Shown: positions 24,485 through 37,049 of the stretch, in pieces
Layout: each line of letters opens with the position of its first letter
Numbering within the stretch: position 1 is the first letter of the stretch
Assembly: GCA_035578905.1 (NCBI GenBank)
Contig: JAQJVL010000124.1
Coordinates: forward strand, 711,017 to 775,016
Source of the DNA: Stictocephala bisonia
Lineage: Eukaryota > Arthropoda > Insecta > Hemiptera > Membracidae
Length of the DNA: 64,000 nt
Direction of reading: 5' to 3'
Notes under the pieces: generated by a model
The model's input: the letters and a program-made list of their open reading frames with translations, nothing else
What the model was told of the DNA's origin: nothing
Database searches by the model: none
Position numbers and translations under genes: made by a program

Positions 24485-24929
24485 CATCCAAAACTTAAAT
24501 ATGCGTAACGACTTAAAGCTGAAAATCGACATTGAAAAAGTACAATGAAATGACAACAAAGAATGTTAAAGAGCACTATAGTTTAAGAAAATCCACAGTG
24601 AAAACTAGGGCTGAAAATCTGACTTTGGGTATTTAAAAGAGTCACTAATAATAAAATGAAAACAAAACACGATAGAATGAGTTAACACAAGTACTTTAGT
24701 CAGCTACATAAATGTCAAACTGTTAAATTTTACGATACTTATAAATATTTATAAACCACATCCAAGAGTCATGTTCACTCAAGACAAATTTAAAAGTAAA
24801 ATAGAATTGATATAACTTTTAAAATAAATAATTGGTTGATATTTCCTACCTGTTTGCTTACGAACTGAAATTAGCCAATCCTGTGACGGTGGCGAGAGCT
24901 GAACTGACTGTGTTAGGTGCGATCTGAGG
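24485..24929. other. Spacer between two arrays
   Basis: AT-rich, no gene. The arrays on either side are unrelated. Confidence 0.4.
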
Positions 24930-26325
24930 TCTAACTGAAACTGGCCGACTGCCGAGTGGGAGAGGCCTTTGTCGCGGCCTCGACACCGCTCAGCTGCGCA
25001 CGCACTCGGATAAGAGCGTCCCTGCTCATCACCAGACTTGTAGTTGTCAAACACGTGCCGGTTGCCGGACTGCCGGTACAACAGTATGGAATTGCCCACT
25101 GAGTTGTTATGATGTAGGGTGAGTGGGAGAGGCTTTTGCCGCGACCTCGACACCGCTCAGCTGCTCACGCACTCGGATAAGAGCGTCCCTGCTTATCACC
25201 CGACTGGTAGTTGTCAAACACGTGCCGGTACAACAGTAAAGAACGATCCACTGAGTTGGTATGATGTAGGGTGGGTGGAAGAGGCTTTTACCGCGACCTC
25301 GACACCGCTCAGCTGCTCACGCACTCGGATAAGAACGTCCCTGCTTATCACCCGACTGGTAGTTGTCGAACACGTGCCGGTACAACAGTAAAGAACGACC
25401 TACTGAGTTGGTATGATGTAGGGTGGGTGGGAGATGCCTTTGCCACGGCCTCGACACCGCTCAGCTGCGCACGCACTCGGATAAGAACTTCCCTGCTTAT
25501 CACCCGACTGGTAGTTGTCGAACACGTGCCGGTACAACTGTAAAGAACGACCCACTGAGTTGGTTGATGTAGGGTGGGTGGGAGAGGCTTTTGCCGTAAC
25601 CTCGACACCGCTTAGCTGCTCACGCATTCGGATAAGAGCGTCCCTACTTATCACCCGACTGGTAGTTGTCAAACACGTACCGGTACAACTGTAAGGAACG
25701 ACCCACTGAGTTGGTTGATGTAGGGTGGGTGGGAGAGGCTATTGCCGCGACCTCGACACCACTCAGCTGCTCACGCACTCGGATTAGAGCGTCCCTGCTT
25801 ATCACCCGACTGGTAGTTGTCGAACACGTGCCGGTACAACTGTAAAGAACGACCCACTGAGTTGGTTGATGTAGGGTGGGTGGGAGAGGCTTTTGCCGTA
25901 ACCTCGACACCGCTTAGCTGCTCACGCATTCGGATAAGAGCGTCCCTACTTATCACCCGACTGGGAGTTGTCAAACACGTACCGGTACAACTGTAAAGAA
26001 CGACCCACTGAGTTGGTTCATGTAGGGTGGGTGGGAGAGGCTATTGCCGCGACCTCGACACCACTCAGCTGCTCACGCACTCGGATAAGAACGTCCCTGC
26101 TTATCACCCGACTGGTAGTTGTCGAACACGTGCCGGTACAACAGTAAAGAACGACCCACTGAGTTGGTATGATGTAGGGTGGGTGGGAGAGGCCTTTGCC
26201 GCGGCCTTGACACCGCTCAGCTGCGCACGCACTCGGATAAGAACGTCCCTGCTTATCACCCGACTTGTAATTGTCGAACACGTACCGGTACAACAGTATA
26301 GAACGGACTACTGAATTAGTTTAAT
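24930..26325. repeat. GC-rich ~151-bp tandem array, about 9 copies
   Basis: AGAGGC recurs at 24961, 25128, 25280, (25432), 25583, 25733, 25885, 26035 and 26188, i.e. spacings of 150-153 after a first spacing of 167. Units contain CGACCTCGACACCGCTCAGC, GCACTCGGATAAGAGCGTCC and AACACGTGCCGGTACAAC. Copies at 25583 and 25885 share CCGTAACCTC and GCATTCGG, and copies at 25733 and 26035 share ATTGCCGCGA and CACCACTCAGC, giving a ~302-bp dimer. Many overlapping frames of 67-124 codons on both strands arise from the repeat. Confidence 0.95.
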
Positions 26326-26859
26326 GTACTAAAAAAGTATATGGTAATAGGGTGGGTGTGCTACCATTTCCAGCAAACCGGGTTTGTTCTGTCTTTTGCG
26401 GCCTTACTGAAAATGTTCCCCTAATTATTGGTTATTGGTTAATTTACGATTTTGGGATCAGGATGAAGATGGACGACAAATAGTCGTCCGAGCGCTTATT
26501 TGAGACAATTCACCGTTAGATAGCAGCAAAATTAAGCGTCTACTAAAAACGCATCGCCTCGGGTAATGCTTGTACTCAACCAGTTTTGTCGCTAAATTAA
26601 CAATCGTAAGTAGATCTTTTCACACGGGTTGCACTTGAACCTAGTCATTTGTATTTAATGACTGTTACAATATTAGACTCACGAGAAAGTTAGCGGTTAT
26701 TACTGTCAGCAGACTGATTAGTAAAGTCACGCTTAGTAGAAGTACCTCAACTAAGGAGGTGTCAAATACTTCAATGTTTGTTCTTTATTACTATTGACAG
26801 GTATTGGCGAGTAGAGAGTTAATACAATTGAACACAGTCGTAAATTCAATCGAAGCCGA
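26326..26859. other. No gene recognised
   Basis: Mixed composition. The first 20 bp are the decayed array edge. Confidence 0.4.
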
Positions 26860-27286
26860 TTAAGTGTCTGAAAAGGCTGTCAGCCATCCTGATTTTAATT
26901 CCATAAGAACAATGTTATTTTCGAACCGGACTTACGATCACGGGTATCCAAATTAAACAGTTACTTTGAAATGAATTTTATCCAAACAAATTTCATTTGA
27001 TCAATAATCAAATTATGCATTGGAATTGCTTTGATTCTTAATTAGTTTAATAAGAAAAAATATTAAAAAATGTCAGTTTGAAGTTTTATTTTCACATATT
27101 TTTCAAAACTTTGACGAATGTATTCAAAATATCAAAAGAAAACCAAATGCGCAATATTATAACGTTTAAAATGTCACCGCATACACAACTTTTGGTCAAT
27201 AAATAGCGAAAAAATATGGATTTGCAAATAACATTGTACTTATGGGATTAAAACCAACATGGCTGACAACCTCTGCAGACACTTAA
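26860..27286. mobile_element. TTAA-flanked MITE, copy A (427 bp)
   Basis: Starts TTAAGTGTCTG and ends CTCTGCAGACACTTAA. GGCTGTCAGCCAT and CCATAAGAACAATGTTATTT on the left mirror ATAACATTGTACTTATGG and ATGGCTGACAACC on the right. Confidence 0.8.
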
Positions 27287-28649
27287 GTATTGTTGTTTTG
27301 AAGTACAGTATTGTATTGTATTTTATAAGGCAACGTAGTGTATTTAGCTCCAATCAAACGATCAAAGTGAATTAGATAATTACTTCGGTATTCTTTTGTA
27401 GTTCTATTCATAACCTACATACACTCAACGTCAACAACGATCAAACGATTGTGGTTTCACCTGAACCACAGAAACCACAAGGCTTACTCATTGGGAATAC
27501 AAACTACGGCGTAACAAACTTGAAATAAAGGAATAATATGACAAAGCGATTGCAACTTTTGCTGTTTGAAATAATGAAGGGAGGTTTCGTCTACCCTTAC
27601 TGCTTTACAAGGATGGAACCAGCACACTGCACAAACCCTACGTTACTCTCCCTCGATTGCTTCAGTCGAATTCAGACCCCGAGGAATAATACATACTTTC
27701 GTTATCGAACCGTGTTAGCTACTTTGCTCCCAACCGACCCCACAATCAAAGGGCAAGAAATCCTCAGTGTTCAGTGGGTTGCCCGTACCCATACCCACCT
27801 GGGTGGTGTTCTTTCGCCGAACCTGTACCGTGTCTGAACTGAGCCACAGAGACGAAAGGAACAAAGGCCTCATCCAATAGTGCCCTTTGGGGGTCGAGTA
27901 GCAGTCTCCAGTTTCCGTGCGGATGAGAAGGACAGCACCGTCGTTAGTGCCTCCACTTATTGTCCTCCAAATCCTGAAGGATAAACCTAGCAATTATTGC
28001 TGAACAATTAGGAAGATTTACATTAATAGTAACTGCCACTTAGACGTTCACTGCGGCTGTACGAAAACGACCTCTGTTTCTTCCTTGTCTGTGACTGGGC
28101 CACTATCAATATTAGTATTATTTTGACTGCTTTCCCACGTAGAAGATTTTTCGACTTCACCCTGCACCACCTCGAGGAAGACTTGACGATCATGTCCACG
28201 CTTATAGCTGCATGTAGGCTTCAGGCAGACTCTCTACTATTACTCTACTCTATTAGGTGATCGAGTCGACACCCTTGGTAGCAACAGTGTATAGTTAGGT
28301 GAGAGTGGGCCTGGACATCTCTCTACAATCCACCTGATCCCAATTACACTCTTGTTAGTGTTAAGTGATTTTAACTAATTTTCAATGATTGTTGTCTTAA
28401 TCGTATTTATAGACTTATGATTTCAAGTTGATTAAACTCATTAATATGAATCTTAACACACATTAAAAAGTTGTGATTAGTACTTTATACTAATCACCAT
28501 AAATCATTTTATGTAAATTCACACAGTAAATTCTGTATAACATCCCGTCACTAAACATAAGTTACAAATTGATGCAATGTTTCTACGAGTGTTGACATAA
28601 TATATTAGGTGTTACATAACTCGATGTCTATTTCAAGGCTTTACTGAAT
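27287..28649. other. Unassigned; GC-richer block 27540-28330
   Basis: 27538-27837 (99 codons, plus) and 27715-27993 (92 codons, minus) overlap in a GC-richer block. I see no domain, no splice-supported exon and no second copy. Confidence 0.35.
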
Positions 28650-29784
28650 GATAAAGTAAGTGACCTGTGTAGTCTGGTTACTAACTAAGATCGACTTTTC
28701 TTTGGAAGGATGGTATCAGGCAATTTACATCAAAATTCTATTTTGGGTTGTTATATTTTTAATATTTCATTAGTCCTTTTATTGTCACTCAGATTCTTAC
28801 ACGGAATATATTGAAATCATAGTTTTAAAATTCACATGGATTAACGACTTATCTAACATCACTAAAACGAGCGACTTTCATATGTAACTTTGTGGGAGAA
28901 CCGGTGGCCGAGAAGGGGTTAGGGCTTTGAGGCTAATTAACTGGTGTAAATACTTTCTGAATAAGTTTCACGAACAGATCAATTGGAGATGGCAGAGAGA
29001 GGCTAAAAAAGGAGACTGGCCTCTCTTTTATCTTGGAGACTGGCTACGGAGGTAGAAGATTTTCAGATAGTAAAATTATGTTAAGATACATTATTTTCAA
29101 AAAGGAACTAACAACATCTATTGAATGTCTTTTATCAGCCTGAATTTCTAAAAGAATTTGTTAGTTCAAAATTGAACTTTTGAATGCTTATTGGTATCTC
29201 AGATTAAAAATGTCTAGTTTTACCAAAAATCCCCATTAAAATAGGTGTCCTCATTACCAGAATTCATTTTTTTACGCAAATGTTAGCTAGCACCAAGATA
29301 ATTTTGAACCATGGAAACACAGTTCGTCTTTTCGTTATCACCATGAAACTTCCTCCAGGGCAGACTTTTTGACCTTGAGGATTTGCTAGCCGTGACCTTG
29401 GAACAGTGGTCTTTTTGCAGACAGTGTCCTGAAGCTTCAGGTTCAAGGAGAGAAAAGAAGGATATTTCCCAGCATTCTCCTGCCAGTCATACATTACGTA
29501 GTGTATAAGAAGTAGTTGTCTTGTGAGTCAACATGTTAAAAACCATAACAAAATAACTTTCATTTTGTACATTAATTATCAATTAACTACAATTACATTG
29601 TACATTAATTAACTATCAAGTATTTAAACTTGCATTAATTTTCAGTTCGTTAACACTCATATCTTATAAGGATGGAAATATTAATTGACACGTAAAGATT
29701 TTTTTGTTGATAGACGAACTTGACTACAACTCAAAACAAAATATTTTACACGCCATTATTAGAATTATACGTCATTCCCTTGTA
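28650..29784. other. SINE fragment and unassigned sequence
   Basis: 28670-28700 (GTAGTCTGGTTACTAACTAA) matches the minus-strand SINE interior. 28895-28945 (GGTGGCCGAGAAGGGGTTAG) is tRNA-A-box-like. 29264-29494 is a 76-codon minus frame of unknown nature. Confidence 0.35.
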
Positions 29785-29880
29785 TATCTCTCTGGTCTGA
29801 GGATGGTAAATACAGTTCGCCGAAATCGATCATCATATTATTTGTAATAAAATTTGTTGTGTGACGTTTACTTGTTTTGA
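29785..29880 (+). repeat. CTGAGGA-hairpin repeat, short copy
   Basis: Reads CTCTCTGGTCTGAGGATGGT, loop, TTCGCCGAAATCGATCATCA, then the terminus TTGTTGTGTGACGTTTACTT. Only part of one 31-bp unit is left between core and terminus. Confidence 0.7.
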
Positions 29881-30275
29881 TTGAATTAGATTTTCAAAAA
29901 TCGTGTGTTTATTTCTAGTGCTTTGAAATGAAGAAACAGTTCTAAATATTTACAAATACTGTATAATAAAGTAAAAATGTCAAGCCTAGTTCGAGTAATA
30001 TTCGTCCCCCTCCTTCATTAATAAACAAATAAAAGTAAATTTCATATTTTGAATATCTCAACATTCAGAGGTATTTGTTATTACAGTCACTCATAGAGTC
30101 AACCAATTGTCGAGCTAAATGAAGTACAACGACTCGTGTTTGTTTAGTTAGTAACACTTTTAAGTGGTTGTTTACCATGTAAACTAATTTGTTAATTGAG
30201 TGCGGTTAAAACCTATCTTGGTTACCACTTGAGTGTCGTCTGGTTCAAAATATTACGTGAGTTAGACACCATTAT

Positions 30276-30790
30276 GAATATGAATGAAAAAGAGTATTAT
30301 AATATACATTTAGACAAGTGAATCAAACAATTGGTTGAGTGTAATACACAGTTAGACACGTGAATCAAACGGTTAGTTGATTGTAATACACCGTTAAGGT
30401 GAATAAAATGGCTCTTTACTCGTAATATACCTTTAGACATGTGAATAAAACTGTTGAATGATAATAATGCATAGTTAGAAAGGTTAAATAAATGGTTGGT
30501 TGATTGAAATACACTATTCAGATATGAAAATCAGTGTTTGGTTGAGTGTAATAGACAATTGGAAATATGAATCAAACTGTTGGTTGAGTATAACTCACTG
30601 TTAGGAGTTACGAATTAAGTGGTTGGTTGGTTGATTGAAATACACCATTAAGATATGAAAATCAGTTATTGATTGGGTGTAATAGACTATTAGAAATAAA
30701 TATGAATCAAATTTTTGGTTGAGAGTAATATAGGCTACTATTTGATGTCTGCATAATTGATTGGTTGAATATACAAAGTTGTTAAGTGTA
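30276..30790. repeat. ~42-bp minisatellite, about 11 diverged copies
   Basis: GTGAATCAAACAATTGGTTG-type units start at 30318, 30360, 30399, 30441 and 30483 and so on, with GTAATACACAGTTAGACA second halves. Copies are diverged, so the array is older than the one at 23 kb. Confidence 0.8.
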
Positions 30791-31103
30791 GTAAATGTTG
30801 AGAAAATTCATTCTTTGTTCTGCAAACAGGTGGTTGAGGAGTTTATGTTAGCAAATGATTGACGCCCAGACTTCCAACGTTTAAGCAAAATGTAAAGGGT
30901 TACTTTTTACCTACAGAGAGTTCAGTTTCCGACTAATAACTAATTGTTATAAAAAACCGGTTATCTGATTTCAATTGATGAAGCAGTCAATTATGACGAC
31001 TAGATAATATATTACGAAAATTTGGTAAATTCTTAAACTATTTCTATTTCAACTACCGTGGTCTTAAAGCTATTTAAGAATTTAACAATGATATATAATG
31101 TAC

Positions 31104-31641
31104 TTGCTGTACCCGCCCGCTTCGCCGGTCATAATATTGAGTTTTGATTGTATCATTGAAATGTGCAGCAACCTTTCAGTTTACATAGTATCCAATTTAC
31201 AACAGCTGATGTTTTGTGTAGTTTACTACTGTACTCAATTATTTTTAATTTTGAAAGTTTTGCCTACCACAATTTTATTCTATTTGTTTTTATTTAACAG
31301 CTGTTAATCAAATAAATCAATCAATTAATATAGCTTCACAAGAAATCAAAACATAAAAATATAAACAGTATAATTTTGACATATTTAAAACCCACAGCTG
31401 ATATTCTTTTTATATTTGACTTATTATACCTTCATGCATCCTGCTATTTGATTAACATTGAAACTTTAGAAGTCCAAGGGATGGAGCCCTGAGGGATTAA
31501 AGAAACGGGAATAGGACAGAAACCTTCCCTGGGGTATATAGAACAACTTCCCCAAGTTTCATAGCGATCGGCTGGACGGTTTGGTAGCGCATAAAGGATA
31601 GACAGACAAACAAACATACATTGGATTTTATATATATAGAT
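31104..31641 (+). mobile_element. Interspersed retroelement-like repeat, copy 2
   Basis: Starts TTGCTGTACCCGCCCGCTTC and ends with AAGTTTCATAGCGATCGGCT, TTTGGTAGCGCATAAAGG, GACAGACAAACAAACATACA and TATATATAGAT. Same ends and orientation as 14382-15010, with a different-length middle. Confidence 0.75.
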
Positions 31642-32454
31642 GAGTACATTACTCATCATACTAGACTGCTTGACTTATGTAAATCAGCTGGCCGGTTAAA
31701 TACGAGTGGTTGATGTGTTACGAAAAAAACTCCATATTATTTTCCTGTAAATGGTGCGAGTGAGGCTCCACAATTAATTTGTAAATCATCAAGTGAACAT
31801 AGTAAAAGTGACACTCTACATTTTGGTAAAACGTTCTAAGTCAGGGCGTTAAATTTTTGCTAACATAAAAAATACTTATATAACATGGTAAATAAGTTTC
31901 GAGATATTACTACTTTGTAAACACACAACAACGTTGTATTTAAAGACCACATTTACGACTCTTTGAACTTCGTTTTATGGACTAGTCACTATGTTCACTT
32001 TATGATTACGGCCCACTTATGGAAACAATCAATTGTTACCGGTACATCATTTATGTCTTTGAATTTTCCATCAAAGCTTTGAAAGTATGATCATTAGTAG
32101 TTAAGGTATAAAACGGCATATTAAAGAGAGAACGCCTCGTTAAACCTCACTCATTATTATTCGAAGATTAGATAAATAAGCTTTAAGGGGCAATTAGTAC
32201 ATTGTAGTTCCTTCAATTTGGTTCATTTGTAATGTGCCAAGGTCTTTCAATATTAACAGGTGACAAACATGTTAGCGTCTTTTCAGTGGTGATAACACGC
32301 CTACAAAACATCATTCCACTGGTCAATGTCAACATGAGCAAGGTTGTTTACCACACAGTGATTACAAAATATGTTTATATGGCGGCCGGTAGCAGAGTGT
32401 AGAACAGATAGTTAAATTTAGATAGATTGCCCATGGTGTAGGGGAAACAGTTGA
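31642..32454. other. No gene recognised
   Basis: AT-rich. 32380-32410 (GGCGGCCGGTAGCAGAGTGT) may be a SINE head remnant. Confidence 0.35.
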
Positions 32455-32575
32455 AAGTCACATAGCAATATTTGAGTGACGTTTTGACCCTCTGAAGACT
32501 GGCACGGTCTGACAACCACGTTCAGTTCACAAACGCTTGTCGCGCTGCAAAGCGGACAGTTCACAAACTATAAAA
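32455..32575 (+). repeat. Single unit related to the 12-kb tandem array
   Basis: GACCCTCTGAAGACTGGCAC, then GGTCTGACAACCACGTTCAG, then TTCACAAACGCTTG follow the order of the 12177-12660 unit. Confidence 0.55.
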
Positions 32576-32595
32576 AAAAACTAGGTACTGTTTAG

Positions 32596-33141
32596 AGTAG
32601 AGCCGGGCAATTGATCTATTATTATCTATTTAGTTATCTTGTGTAGCTATTCAGGGGCTGTTTTCTGTGATCCTGTTGGTGTCCTTTTAGGGTGACCATC
32701 TTACATTAATACCTTAAGAGTCTGCAGAGGCTGTCAGCCATGTTGGTTTTAATCCCATAAGTACAATGTTATTTGCTTATCCATATTGTTTCGTTCTTCA
32801 TAGACCAAAAGTTGTGTATGAGGTGTCATTTTAAACGTTATCTTATTGCGTGTTGGTTTTGCTTTTCATATTTTGAATACTCAGTTCTAGTTTTAAAAAA
32901 TAGCTGAAAATAAAAACTTAAAAATAAATTTTGTGTGTGTTCTTTTCTATAAAACTAATTATAAATTTGCAAAGCAATTCCAACATACAATTTCATTCTT
33001 GATCCAATGCAGTTTGTTTGGAAAAATCCTTTTGAAATAACTGTTTAACTTGGATACGCATAATCGTATGTCCGGTTCATAAATAACATTGTTCTTATAG
33101 GATTAAAACAATCGTGGCTGACAGCCTCTGCAGACTCTTAA
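32596..33141. mobile_element. TTAA-flanked MITE, copy B, with shared left flank
   Basis: The MITE proper is 32714-33141 (TTAAGAGTCTGCAGAGGCTG ... CAGCCTCTGCAGACTCTTAA). 32596-32713 is the inverse of 49361-49482. Terminal inverted repeats run at least 45 bp. Confidence 0.8.
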
Positions 33142-33858
33142 CCAATTGAACCAACCTCACTTCATAATACAAGCAACTTGTTTGTATAATCCAAGGAACC
33201 TTTTTCCGACTTTCACACTTAAATAATATATATATATATATATTGAGGTTTCTCTAGGCTTATATGTAATAATTGAATAGAAAAATACCAATAATTATTA
33301 ATAATTGTATACCTAATGTGATAATACATAGCAGTTGTAATTAATAAATATTTTAAAAGTATGTATTCGGTACTAAGAATTTTTTTATTAAAAACAGATC
33401 ATATATTAGGTATAAAAATATATGAGGGCTAACGTTTTTTTATGTTATAAATGAAACATCTTGTAAAAGAATATAAGCAACTGTCATGTATCCTTTATTA
33501 GAAATAATAAAACTTTAGTTTACAAGATGACTCATTGGGTACTATGCATATTTTTTTTACCAATACAGTATTTGAAAATTATATATAACAAAAATTGAAA
33601 TATTCTTCACATTTTGGTTGGTTGTTGCATCAAACTTGTTTCGCGTCAGTCAATTTTGTTGGAGATAAAAAGGGTAATATTAAATTTATTTTCTTCAGTA
33701 CTTGTCCGTTATATAAAAAAGTAAATAAAATATAGAAAAATATAAATCAAATTTGGCATCATCAAAATCTTGTTAAAAAAAAGCTTCATTTCTTAAAATT
33801 TTTCAGTAAAGAAACTAGTAAAAGTTATAAATATCTCTCGAAATAAATATAAACATAC

Positions 33859-33995
33859 CAACTGAGGTTGTTTCAAGAGCTGGGTGATGAACATCAACCT
33901 GCGGATGTCCTCAATACAGACGATCAACACACGGAGGGCTGGTCCAATGCCAAATAGATTAGAGCGCCAAACAATATAGCTAACAACATAATGAC
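33859..33995 (-). CDS. Candidate coding exon, unidentified
   Basis: A GC-richer 137-bp island in AT-rich DNA. On the minus strand it is preceded by a CTAAC branch-point-like motif and CCAG acceptor (33999-33996) and followed by the donor G|GTATGTTT. In phase (two bases, then codons) it is open and encodes HYVVSYIVWRSNLFGIGP, then ALRVLIVCIEDIRRLMFITQ, then LLKQPQL. I do not recognise the protein. A second frame is also open for part of the island (IQVIMLLAILFGALIYLALD, then a stop), so the reading frame is uncertain. No partner exon was found. It could equally be part of an unknown repeat. Confidence 0.25.
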
Positions 33996-34115
33996 CTGGA
34001 TATTGTTAGTGAAATGAGCACTCATGGAGAGTGCAGTTGGAACATGAGAGTGTAAAAACCATACTATGTATAGTTCAATGCATAAATAAGCTATTGGAAA
34101 TTATTAAATACCTTA

Positions 34116-34320
34116 GCCACTGCAACGCTTGAGCTTTTTTTACTTTTTGAAATATGGAATATTTGGTTACGAGATGGCAGTGTTTTTAGCTTTTCAGCCT
34201 GCTTTGTTTTTTGGTTACTCTATTTTAGTGTAAAAGTTATTTTAAGGTTATCTTAAAATATAATAGTATATAAATCATATCTTTAAAGCAAATCACACTA
34301 TGTACCAATGTTGCAGTGGC
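34116..34320. mobile_element. Possible ~205-bp MITE
   Basis: GCCACTGCAAC at the left is the inverse of GTTGCAGTGGC at the right. The inverted repeat is short and no target duplication was seen. Confidence 0.35.
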
Positions 34321-34940
34321 AATTTCGGTCTGCAACCAATCCCCTCTAACTAATATTTTAATTTTGTTTACTTATATGTGATTTTTCTGTTTAACTTGCT
34401 TGATAAATTTACCAATGTATATTTAATAAACTGACACTTTTTTAATTTTATTTTATTCTGTCTTTTTTTTTAGTTTCAAAACTCCAGAACTTTAACTGTT
34501 TAAATACATTCACAAGGCAACGATTTTATGAAGATTAATAAATCTATGCCCTCAATGGGTTTTCTTGAATACTTTATTCAATTACAATATTACCAGTCTT
34601 AAGTCTTACCTTTATATTGTCCTTAAAAAATTTTATGGAAGCCTCACAAATCTCTGGCATTATCAGTGATATTGCAGATTTTGATATTTTTAATATGGTG
34701 TAAAGCTGGTGTAAGATTTACCACTAGCCCAAAACCTCAAAGTTACTACCAGCCTTTTTTGAACTAGAATACATTTTCTTTAGGTAGTGGCTTTTTATAT
34801 AGTTTTATACACAATATTATCAATAAAAAACTCAAAATCACCTCTAGACATTCTATTTAAATCTTTTTATAAGTCAGTACTACCCTTGATTATATACACC
34901 TACAATAGATAAACCATCTAATAGGAATATTTGTGACAGT

Positions 34941-35110
34941 AATTTTGTTAGTTAGTGTGGCCCGCAACCACAGCTGTTTTAAACTGCATTACATTTACAT
35001 GGAGCTACACTAGCGCTCCACAATGGACCACAAAAATAGCTGATATTTTGAGACTCAAAATTTAACATTGGATGGGAAATCTATTTGTGTATAAAATCAA
35101 TGGTACTACT
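34941..35110 (+). repeat. Dispersed repeat, uninterrupted copy
   Basis: Contains TTTTGTTAGTTAGTGTGGCC, CTGCATTACATTTACATGG and ACATTGGATGGGAAATCTAT. These blocks recur at 59485-59550 and 60750-60890, where about 1.2 kb separates them. Confidence 0.5.
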
Positions 35111-35330
35111 GAACAAAAATACTGAAAATGATGCTGGACAATGGTGAGGAGGGTGAGTGACCAAGAGGTCTCCAAAAAGTCAAAGTAGGTGGAGGAAGTA
35201 AAGAGGAAAATAGAAAAAAGAGGCTTCCTTTGGGAAAAGATTTAGACCAAGATATATGGAACAACTGATTTGGCAAGGCATTGTCAAATCATAGATCCAC
35301 ATAGTGTGAATCAGGGCTATATACCAGCAG
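35111..35330 (+). pseudogene. Possible LINE ORF2 C-terminal remnant
   Basis: The purine-rich segment translates around 35185-35240 as VEEVKRKIEKRGFLWEK between stops, similar to the basic helix near the C-terminus of RTE/L2-like ORF2 proteins (compare DEEIKAAGKSWKEV in the intact frame at 51 kb). Only this short motif supports it. Confidence 0.3.
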
Positions 35331-37049
35331 ACCTGTTCTTATAACTATTCAACTCATTTACTAGTAGTTTTGTGAAACAAACATTACTGTAAAAATAACT
35401 ATTTTGACTTTATATTATAAAAATTAATACAATAAATGGTACCAGGTAACTGGCACAAAATTTCTCCCTTTCCCTTTGTCAAATTGATTATAAAAACAGA
35501 GGTTCATTAATTACATTTCTAAGGAGTGTACAGTTGAAACAATTATTTTATTCAAATAAAAGTAGGAAAAATTAATCTTCAAATACAGCTGTTCAATTAA
35601 TCACAAAGCCAGATTGTATGTATACAACCTATAATAACTTGAGTTGTGGCTTTCAGCCTTCTGCCTCCAGCCCCAACTTAGTGGTGTGGAAACTAATAAA
35701 TAAAACTAAATAAAAAAAATTTAGTTTAATTTGCATCTTTGCTGAAAATTTAATTAAAGTCGATAGAATAAAGCTTGAAAAATTAACATTTTTAATGTTT
35801 TTGCCCCTACTGGAAAATTGTTATATCTGAAAAATTTTAAAGTTAGGAACATGCAGTTTTTACTAACAATTTAAAATTGTAATTCACATCTTCCTGAACA
35901 TTTAATCAAAATCGTTAGAGCAGTTTTTTTTATAAAATTTCATTTTTGTATGTTTTTTGCCCATAAAATAAAAAATTTCATAAAAATGAAAAAAAAAACA
36001 GTATGGAGATATTGGCTAAATACACCTACATACCAAATTACATAAAAAACTATCCATCCGTTTGGTCTCCAGCGAACTGCACATACACACATTCAGACAG
36101 ACACATTTTTCAAAAAAACACTTTTTTGCGTTCAAGGGACCCTATAATGGATTTTTAGACCAACTTTTAAAAAAAGTCTTTTTTTACAACAACAATACTT
36201 TCTCTACGCTAACGCATATGGGAGAAGAAAAAAACTACTTACTAAAAATACTCAAATTTTCAAGGTTAACTATTAAAACTGCCATCTTCAATATTATACA
36301 AATGTTGTATATTTATAAGGTTTCAAAATAAAACGAACATATATAGTTGGAAATGTTTTACATGAATAATTTATTCAATTTCTGGAGATGGTGAGAGGTT
36401 TAGTCGAAAATCTTATAAAGAAAATTAAAACTGTTATAGTAGCGTTTATAAAAATGAAAGCTATTTCAAGTAGAATTTGATCAATTTACTTCTACTATGA
36501 CATTTTATATGTCAGTTAAAATAATAACTAGTATATATTATTTAACTTTATAATATACATCTGCTTGTAAATATTACTCATCCAAACCAAGTACATTAGA
36601 TTCTTCCAAATTCACACCAAAACCATTTTTGTTATTTCTGGACCTCCAATAAAAACTTCAACTCACCTGTAAGTTATACATTTTATAAATCAAAAACATT
36701 ATTGCTTAATGTTAATAATAATTAAAAAAACTATATTAAAGGCTTTCTATAACTTACTTATAAACCACCTTGCAGTGGTTAACAAATACAGTCACAAAAT
36801 ATTAGACCCAACTTTTCTTGTCAGCAAACTGGCACTGAACATTTTTGTCTTTATTTCTTTACTACTGAAAGGTTGTTAGTGGAATTGTTGTCTTGCTATG
36901 CTCTATCTGTCCTAATTAACTAATTTCTAGCCTAGTGCCCTTTAATCTTGTCAAACATGTATATATTGTTAAATAATAATTAGATTATTATTAAAAATAA
37001 ATAATTTTTATGTGCTGAAAATCAAGCATTTGCCTTGTATCAAAATAAT
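35331..37049. other. No gene recognised
   Basis: AT-rich. 35710-36250 has the feel of an old interspersed repeat (AACTATCCATCCGTTTGGTC then CAGACAGACACATTTTTC). The 89-codon frame at 36062 is low-complexity Phe/Lys/Leu. Confidence 0.35.

Noticed and set aside
25119..26314. Many overlapping frames of 67-95 codons on both strands
   Set aside because: They are reads of the GC-rich ~151-bp tandem array in different phases, with no homology.
27538..27993. Overlapping 99- and 92-codon frames in a GC-richer block
   Set aside because: Opposite-strand frames in the same block, no domain and no splice or codon-pattern support.
36062..36331. 89-codon plus-strand frame
   Set aside because: Phe/Lys/Leu low-complexity read of T- and A-runs in an old repeat.
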